DNA of 8,779 nt from Gammaproteobacteria bacterium (GTDB lineage: Bacteria; Pseudomonadota; Gammaproteobacteria; Chromatiales; Chromatiaceae): positions 1 through 8,779 of the forward strand of contig JAUVEG010000039.1 of assembly GCA_030594925.1 (NCBI GenBank), given 5' to 3'. The translations under genes were made by a program, and so were the position numbers. Shown piece after piece: positions 4,578 through 8,779 of the stretch (position 1 is its first letter; every line of letters starts with the position of its first letter). The notes beneath the pieces are model-generated. The model was not told where the DNA came from and made no database searches. It saw only the letters and a list, made by a program, of their open reading frames with translations.

Positions 4578-6761
4578 ATGAGTGACTGGAATGATGCTGC
4601 TTTAAGCGACACCCGCTTCGATCCCCTGCTGGATGCGCTGGTGTTGATGACCCGCCTCTATGAGAATCCCTACAGCCGCGATTCACTGGTGGCGGGTCTG
4701 CCCGTGGAAAATGGTCAACTCGACACGCAGCAGTTTATCGTCGCGGCTGAACGGGCCGGTTTGAGCGCCCGTTTGCTGAAACGCCCCGTCGAGAAGGTCT
4801 CAAAACTGACTCTGCCGGCGGTGCTGCTGCTCAACGGGAGAAAAACCGCGATTCTGCTCGACGTGGATCTCGATCAGGAGCAGCCGCAGGCAAAGATCAT
4901 GCGGCCCGAGTGCGGCAACGCGGAGGAGAGCATCAGCCTGGAAGCGCTGAACGAAGAGTACAGCGGCTATCTTTTCCTCATCAAACAAAAGCACAACTTT
5001 GAAGGGCGCAAGGAGCAAACCCTGGATCTCAAGGCGGATCACTGGTTCTGGGGGACGCTGGCGCGCTCCTGGAAGATCTACCGGGATGTCTTTATCGCCT
5101 CGATACTGATCAATATTCTTGCACTGGCTGCACCGCTGTTTACGCGCAACGTCTACGACCGGGTGATCCCCAACGATGCGCTGGATACACTGTGGACCTT
5201 TGCCATCGGCATCACCATCGCCTATGTTTTCGACTTCTTGATGCGCATGCTGCGCGCCTATTTCCTCGATATTGCGGGCAAGAAGAGCGATGTGATGCTC
5301 TCCTCGATCCTGTTTCAGAAGGTGCAGGCGACCGAGATGAGCGAACGCCCCAAGTCCGTGGGGTCGGCGGCCAAGGAGTTGCAGGATTTTGAATCGGTGC
5401 GCGATCTGATCACCTCGTCGACCATGACGCTGTTGATCGATATGCCTTTTACGCTGCTGTTTCTGGCCGTGATCGCCATCATGGGAGGGAATCTGGTGAT
5501 CGTGCCTGCGATCGCTATGGCGCTTATTCTCGCCTACAGTCTCTATGCGCATCGCTCCATCAAATATACGGTCGAGCAGACCTACCGCGCGAGCGCTGAA
5601 AAAAACGGCATGCTGATCGAGACCCTCAATTCGCCGGAGGCAGTGCGCGCCTACAATATGCAGTCCAGAAACCAGAAGAAATGGGAGGATGCAACAGGTG
5701 AGATCGCGGGTTGGAGTATCAAGACAAAATTGATGACCACCTCGGTGGGCTCTTTTTCCAATCTTGTGCAGCAGATGTCCACGGTTGCCGTCATCGTCTA
5801 CGGCGTCTATTTGATCAAGGACGCCTCGCTGACCATGGGCGGCCTGATCGCCGTGACCATGCTGCTGGGGAGCTGTATTGCGCCGATGCGCCAGCTTGCG
5901 GGGTTGATCACCCGCATCCATGGCGCCAAGGCGGCTTTCAACTCCCTGCAGAAACTCATGGAGAAGCCGGTGGAGATGGATATTCACAAATCCTATCTGC
6001 AAAAAACACAATTTGACGGCGCGTTCGAGTTCAACAATGTCAGCTTTGCCTATCCGGAAGCCGTGGTGCAGTCTCTGCATGAGGTGAGTTTCAAGATCAA
6101 GCCGGGGCAAAAGATCGCTGTTCTGGGACGGGTCGGTTCCGGTAAGTCCACCATCGGCAAGTTGTTGATGCGCTATTACCTGCCATCGGAAGGCTCGGTG
6201 TATGTGGATGGAACCGATATACAGCAGATCAACCCCTATGAGCTGCGTCGCCATATCGGCTATGTGCCGCAACATATCCAACTCTTTTTCGGCACCATCA
6301 AGGATAACATCATGATTGGCGCATCCTGGGTGGATGATGAGCGGGTCGAGCTGGTGGCGCGTCTTGCCGGCGTCACCGATTTTACCGACAGGCATCCCCA
6401 GGGGCTGGATATGCCGGTTGGAGAAGGGGGGCAGAATCTCTCCGGCGGCCAGAGGCAACTGGTGGCGTTGGCCAGGGCGCTGCTGCTGTTTCCCAAGATC
6501 CTGATTCTGGATGAACCCAGTTCGGGCATGGACCAGACAACCGAGAGGCTGCTGCGTGATCGTTTGAAAAAAGTCAGCAAGGACCGCACCCTGATCATCG
6601 CTACGCACCGCTCGTCGTTGCTGGATCTGGTGGATGACATCATGGTGATCGAGAGTGGACAGCTGGCTGCTTATGGGCCCAAGGATGCGGTCTCAAAACA
6701 GCTGAATCAGTCAGCTGTACCAGGAGTAAATCAGGGAACAAACGCAGGAGAGTCAAAATGA
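4578..6761 (+). CDS. Type I secretion ABC transporter (permease/ATPase, LssB/LapB type)
   Basis: A 727-residue inner-membrane exporter that powers one-step secretion of RTX-type proteins or large adhesins. Residues about 9-130 form a C39-peptidase-like domain without the catalytic cysteine (none precedes the later PEC), so it should bind rather than cleave substrate. The membrane domain spans about 165-445, with hydrophobic pairs near 171-230, 283-325 and 396-445. The ATPase domain has Walker A GRVGSGKST (517-525), Q-loop Q565, signature LSGGQRQ (621-627), Walker B LILDEP (642-647) and H677, all intact. I prefer the ATG at 4578: the in-frame GTG at 4548 lies in a dispersed repeat and homologues begin shortly before the DPLLD motif. 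Its stop overlaps the adaptor gene's start. LapB is the closest type by organisation; the substrate is not in the window. Confidence 0.93.
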   Translation: MSDWNDAALSDTRFDPLLDALVLMTRLYENPYSRDSLVAGLPVENGQLDTQQFIVAAERAGLSARLLKRPVEKVSKLTLPAVLLLNGRKTAILLDVDLDQEQPQAKIMRPECGNAEESISLEALNEEYSGYLFLIKQKHNFEGRKEQTLDLKADHWFWGTLARSWKIYRDVFIASILINILALAAPLFTRNVYDRVIPNDALDTLWTFAIGITIAYVFDFLMRMLRAYFLDIAGKKSDVMLSSILFQKVQATEMSERPKSVGSAAKELQDFESVRDLITSSTMTLLIDMPFTLLFLAVIAIMGGNLVIVPAIAMALILAYSLYAHRSIKYTVEQTYRASAEKNGMLIETLNSPEAVRAYNMQSRNQKKWEDATGEIAGWSIKTKLMTTSVGSFSNLVQQMSTVAVIVYGVYLIKDASLTMGGLIAVTMLLGSCIAPMRQLAGLITRIHGAKAAFNSLQKLMEKPVEMDIHKSYLQKTQFDGAFEFNNVSFAYPEAVVQSLHEVSFKIKPGQKIAVLGRVGSGKSTIGKLLMRYYLPSEGSVYVDGTDIQQINPYELRRHIGYVPQHIQLFFGTIKDNIMIGASWVDDERVELVARLAGVTDFTDRHPQGLDMPVGEGGQNLSGGQRQLVALARALLLFPKILILDEPSSGMDQTTERLLRDRLKKVSKDRTLIIATHRSSLLDLVDDIMVIESGQLAAYGPKDAVSKQLNQSAVPGVNQGTNAGESK

Positions 6762-8122
6762 GCTGGTTCAAGCAAGCCGCTACTTTCTTTAAAGAGGTCA
6801 GAAACGCTAAAAAGCACAAGGATGAGGTTGTCCATGTCGAAGAGCTGGAGTATGTCTCTTCCGCCAGTGAGGCGCGGCTATTGCATACACCTGCCGGCGC
6901 CTCGTTTCTGATTCTGGTCACCTTTATGCTGATTGTCAGCCTGCTGGTGTGGTCTGTTGTAGCGCCGATCGATGAAGTCGCCAAGGCGAAGGGCAAGGTG
7001 ATCCCGTCCAAGCAGGTGCAGGCAATCCAGAACCTGGAAGGCGGCATACTGCAGGAGCTGAAAGTCCATGAGGGCCAGGTCGTCAAGCAGGGTGAAGTCG
7101 TCGCAATCCTGGATAATACCAGTGCGAAGTCCTCCTACGAGGAGCAGCGGGACTCCTATGTGAAACTGCTTGCCAGGGTGCAGCGTCTCGACGCCGAGGT
7201 TAATGACGCGGATGAGGTGGAGTTTTCTGCTGAACTGGAAGAGTTCCCTAAAGTGAAGCAGCATGAAGCGCAACTGTTTCGCTCGAGCCGGCAGAGCATC
7301 CAGGCAAAGATCGAGGGAGCGGATTTTGAGGTGACCAGGGCGAAAGCGGAGATGGAAAACGCCCGTTCCAATTTCATGGTGCAGAAAAACAACCACGAGG
7401 TGGCGAAAGATGAACTAAGCATCAATGAGACGGCGATGAAGAAACACGTCATCTCCAAAATTGACTATATCAAGGAGAAACAGCGCATCAATGAACTGGA
7501 AGCGAGTTTGAAACAGGCGGAGCTGGCTATCCCCGGGAAGATTGCAAACTTCCACGCCATGGAGAGGAAGAAAGATGGGGTGATCAGGCAATATAAGTCG
7601 GACCTGCTCAAAGAGCGCTCTGAAACAGAGTTAAAAATGGGGGCGATTCAGGCCAAGGCGGTCTCGCTGAAAGACCGGATGGCGCGCACCACCCTGTTGG
7701 CGCCGGAGGCGGGCACCATCAAGAAGATCTATATCAACACCATCGGCGGCGTGCTGCGTCCCGGCATGGTGATCATGGACCTGGTGCCGCTGGATGACCA
7801 GTTGATTGTCGAGGCGAAAGTCAAACCCAAGGATATCGGTTTTATCCAGATTGGCCTGAAGGGCAAGGTGAAGTTCACGGCTTTTGATTTCTCCAAATAT
7901 GGCGGTCTGGTGGGGGAGGTCATCTATATCAGTGCGGATACCATCACGGACAAGAAAGGGCTGAGTTTCTATTTGGTCCGGGTGCGTACGGACAAAACCA
8001 CCATCAGCGATAAAAAAGGCGGCCAGCTGCAGATTATCCCCGGTATGCAGGCGGAGGTGGATATCATCATCGACCAGAAGAGCCTGCTGGAATATATCGT
8101 CAAGCCTGTTTTGCGGTTCTAA
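6758..8122 (+). CDS. HlyD-family periplasmic adaptor of type I secretion
   Basis: A 454-residue membrane fusion protein that links the ABC exporter to an outer-membrane TolC-like channel. It has a cytosolic N-terminus (1-46), one membrane helix (about 48-68), a first lipoyl half (about 85-125, with QNLEGGILQELKVHEGQVV), a long charged coiled-coil (about 130-285), the second lipoyl half (ARTTLLAPEAGTIKKI), a beta-barrel region, and the typical end PGMQAEVDIIIDQKSLLEY then IVKPVLRF. The length is normal. The ATG overlaps the exporter's TGA by four bases (ATGA), and AGGAG at 6746-6750 is a good ribosome site, so the two are co-translated. No channel gene follows; the next genes are on the other strand. 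Confidence 0.94.
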   Translation: MSWFKQAATFFKEVRNAKKHKDEVVHVEELEYVSSASEARLLHTPAGASFLILVTFMLIVSLLVWSVVAPIDEVAKAKGKVIPSKQVQAIQNLEGGILQELKVHEGQVVKQGEVVAILDNTSAKSSYEEQRDSYVKLLARVQRLDAEVNDADEVEFSAELEEFPKVKQHEAQLFRSSRQSIQAKIEGADFEVTRAKAEMENARSNFMVQKNNHEVAKDELSINETAMKKHVISKIDYIKEKQRINELEASLKQAELAIPGKIANFHAMERKKDGVIRQYKSDLLKERSETELKMGAIQAKAVSLKDRMARTTLLAPEAGTIKKIYINTIGGVLRPGMVIMDLVPLDDQLIVEAKVKPKDIGFIQIGLKGKVKFTAFDFSKYGGLVGEVIYISADTITDKKGLSFYLVRVRTDKTTISDKKGGQLQIIPGMQAEVDIIIDQKSLLEYIVKPVLRF

Positions 8123-8124
8123 GG

Positions 8125-8163
8125 GATAGGACTGGGGGAAAGATAGGACTGGGGACTGGGGAC
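8125..8163 (+). repeat. Short GACTGGGG-type direct repeats
   Basis: GATAGGACTGGGG occurs at 8125-8137 and again at 8142-8154, followed by a partial ACTGGGGAC copy. The repeats fill the short gap between the convergent adaptor and 62-residue protein genes. No clear terminator hairpin is present there. Confidence 0.5.
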
Positions 8164-8169
8164 AGCCTT

Positions 8170-8358
8170 CTAGCTGCGCACCATCATGATCAGCAGAAAC
8201 ACGAATCCGATCAGCAGCACGAGAGGGAGGATGAGACCCTTCCAGTCGCTGCTGCTGCCTTTGGGGCCGTTCTTCATCTGCTCTTTGGCGGCAGGGTAGA
8301 GTCGCCAAACGAGCATCAGCAGCACTGCGGCCAGGCCGATTTTTAAAAAGAGTTCCAT
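8170..8358 (-). CDS. Small two-helix membrane protein of unknown function
   Basis: A 62-residue protein with two hydrophobic segments (about 4-20, LFLKIGLAAVLLMLVWR, and about 41-60, GLILPLVLLIGFVFLLIMMV) joined by a polar, Lys-rich loop containing GPKGSSSDWK. The ATG at 8358 follows a good ribosome site, AGGAAG, four bases upstream, which supports a real gene. No catalytic or binding motif is visible and I do not recognise the family. It is convergent with the secretion adaptor, and lies downstream of the yccA terminator, so it probably depends on its own promoter or on readthrough. Confidence 0.7.
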   Translation of the reverse strand: MELFLKIGLAAVLLMLVWRLYPAAKEQMKNGPKGSSSDWKGLILPLVLLIGFVFLLIMMVRS

Positions 8359-8373
8359 GTGACTTCCTGAATT

Positions 8374-8405
8374 AAAAAACCCCGGCAGATGTCTGCCGGG
8401 GTTTT
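8374..8405 (-). terminator. Rho-independent terminator of yccA
   Basis: CCCCGGCAGA (8380-8389) and TCTGCCGGGG (8392-8401) form a very stable stem, extended by AAAA/TTTT to 14 bp. On the minus strand it is followed by six T residues (8379-8374), the standard layout after the yccA stop at 8443. The plus strand also has TTTTG, but no gene ends close by on that side. Confidence 0.85.
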
Positions 8406-8442
8406 GTCATGATTGAGATGGGAAGAGAGTTAAGAGACCTCC

Positions 8443-8779
8443 TTAATCGTCGCCCATAATGCCGAGGATCTGCAACAGGCTGATGAAGATGTTGAAGATG
8501 CTCAGGTAGAGGCTGTAGGTCGCCATGATGTAGTTGGTCTCGCCGCCATTGATGATGCGGCTGGTGTCAAACAGGATCAGGCCGCTCATGAGCAGGATGA
8601 TGGCTGCGGAGAGCGCCAGCGAGAGAGCAGGAATCGCGAGGAAGATATTGGCGACCATGGCGATGACGACGGTAATCATGCCGGCAAACAGGAAGCCGCC
8701 CATGAAGCTGAAATCCTTGCGGCTGGTCAATACATAAGCCGATAGCGAGAGGAAGATAACGCCGGTGCCTGCAAAGGCG
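8443..8779 (-). CDS. yccA: YccA/Bax inhibitor-1 family membrane protein, C-terminal part
   Basis: About 112 C-terminal residues are visible; the gene continues beyond the right edge, and E. coli YccA has about 219. The frame runs open to 8779 (GTGVIFLSLSAYVLTSRKDF), so the TTG at 8730 is an internal leucine, not a start. Hydrophobic segments include FMGGFLFAGMITVVIAMVA, ALSLALSAAIILLMSGLIL and YSLYLSIFNIFISLLQILG. The block DTSRIINGGETNYI is the signature near the end of the family and matches E. coli YccA closely. E. coli YccA is an inner-membrane substrate and modulator of the FtsH protease; the same role is inferred here. A strong terminator follows. Confidence 0.93.
   Translation of the reverse strand, partial: AFAGTGVIFLSLSAYVLTSRKDFSFMGGFLFAGMITVVIAMVANIFLAIPALSLALSAAIILLMSGLILFDTSRIINGGETNYIMATYSLYLSIFNIFISLLQILGIMGDD

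Noticed and set aside
4800..6608. A 602-codon open frame on the minus strand, antisense to the secretion ATPase.
   Set aside because: It is rich in His, Gln and Arg with no recognisable domain, has no ribosome site, and is a by-product of codon bias in the well-supported exporter gene on the other strand.
6640..8308. Several minus-strand open frames opposite the adaptor gene (6640-7086, 6878-7396, 7631-8308).
   Set aside because: They are antisense shadows of the HlyD-family gene, whose domain order and length are complete.
1..8779. Search for a CRISPR array, tRNA, rRNA or a transposase gene.
   Set aside because: No regularly spaced long repeats with unique spacers, no tRNA-like cloverleaf and no transposase motifs were seen. 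The repeats present are dispersed and short.

Overview
The window looks like gammaproteobacterial chromosome. The YccA/Bax-inhibitor-like gene at the right edge and the LapB/LapC-type type I secretion pair are typical of that group, and Shine-Dalgarno sites and sigma70-like promoters read normally. The species cannot be named from the sequence. Secretion genes are moderately GC-rich, while the ATPase gene and the spacers on the left are clearly more AT-rich.

The left half (about 1-4450) is an accessory region made of short mobile-type genes in repeat-filled spacers. Two complete type II toxin-antitoxin modules lie on the minus strand: a VapB(AbrB-type)/VapC pair at 778-1442 and a Phd-like antitoxin/PIN toxin pair at 1988-2592. 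In both, antitoxin and toxin overlap by one base. A plus-strand AAA ATPase of the DUF4143 type (2897-4057) follows, with a promoter placed so that its mRNA should be leaderless. The spacers carry at least four dispersed repeat families, several hairpins, a four-copy TGAGCT array and an unusually perfect AT-rich palindrome.

The right half is more ordinary. A type I secretion ABC transporter (4578-6761) and its HlyD-type periplasmic adaptor (6758-8122) form a tight plus-strand operon with a 4-base overlap. Its apparent promoter has nine C residues inside the -35/-10 spacer, an arrangement known from phase-variable promoters. No outer-membrane channel or secreted substrate is present, so these must be encoded elsewhere. 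Two minus-strand membrane-protein genes close the window: a 62-residue protein of unknown role and the C-terminal half of a YccA homologue, separated by a strong hairpin terminator.

The strongest candidates for something new are the C-tract promoter of the secretion operon, the regularly spaced TGAGCT array after the ATPase, and the recurrent 24-bp element, one copy of which abuts the secretion operon's start. No wholly new multi-gene system is evident.
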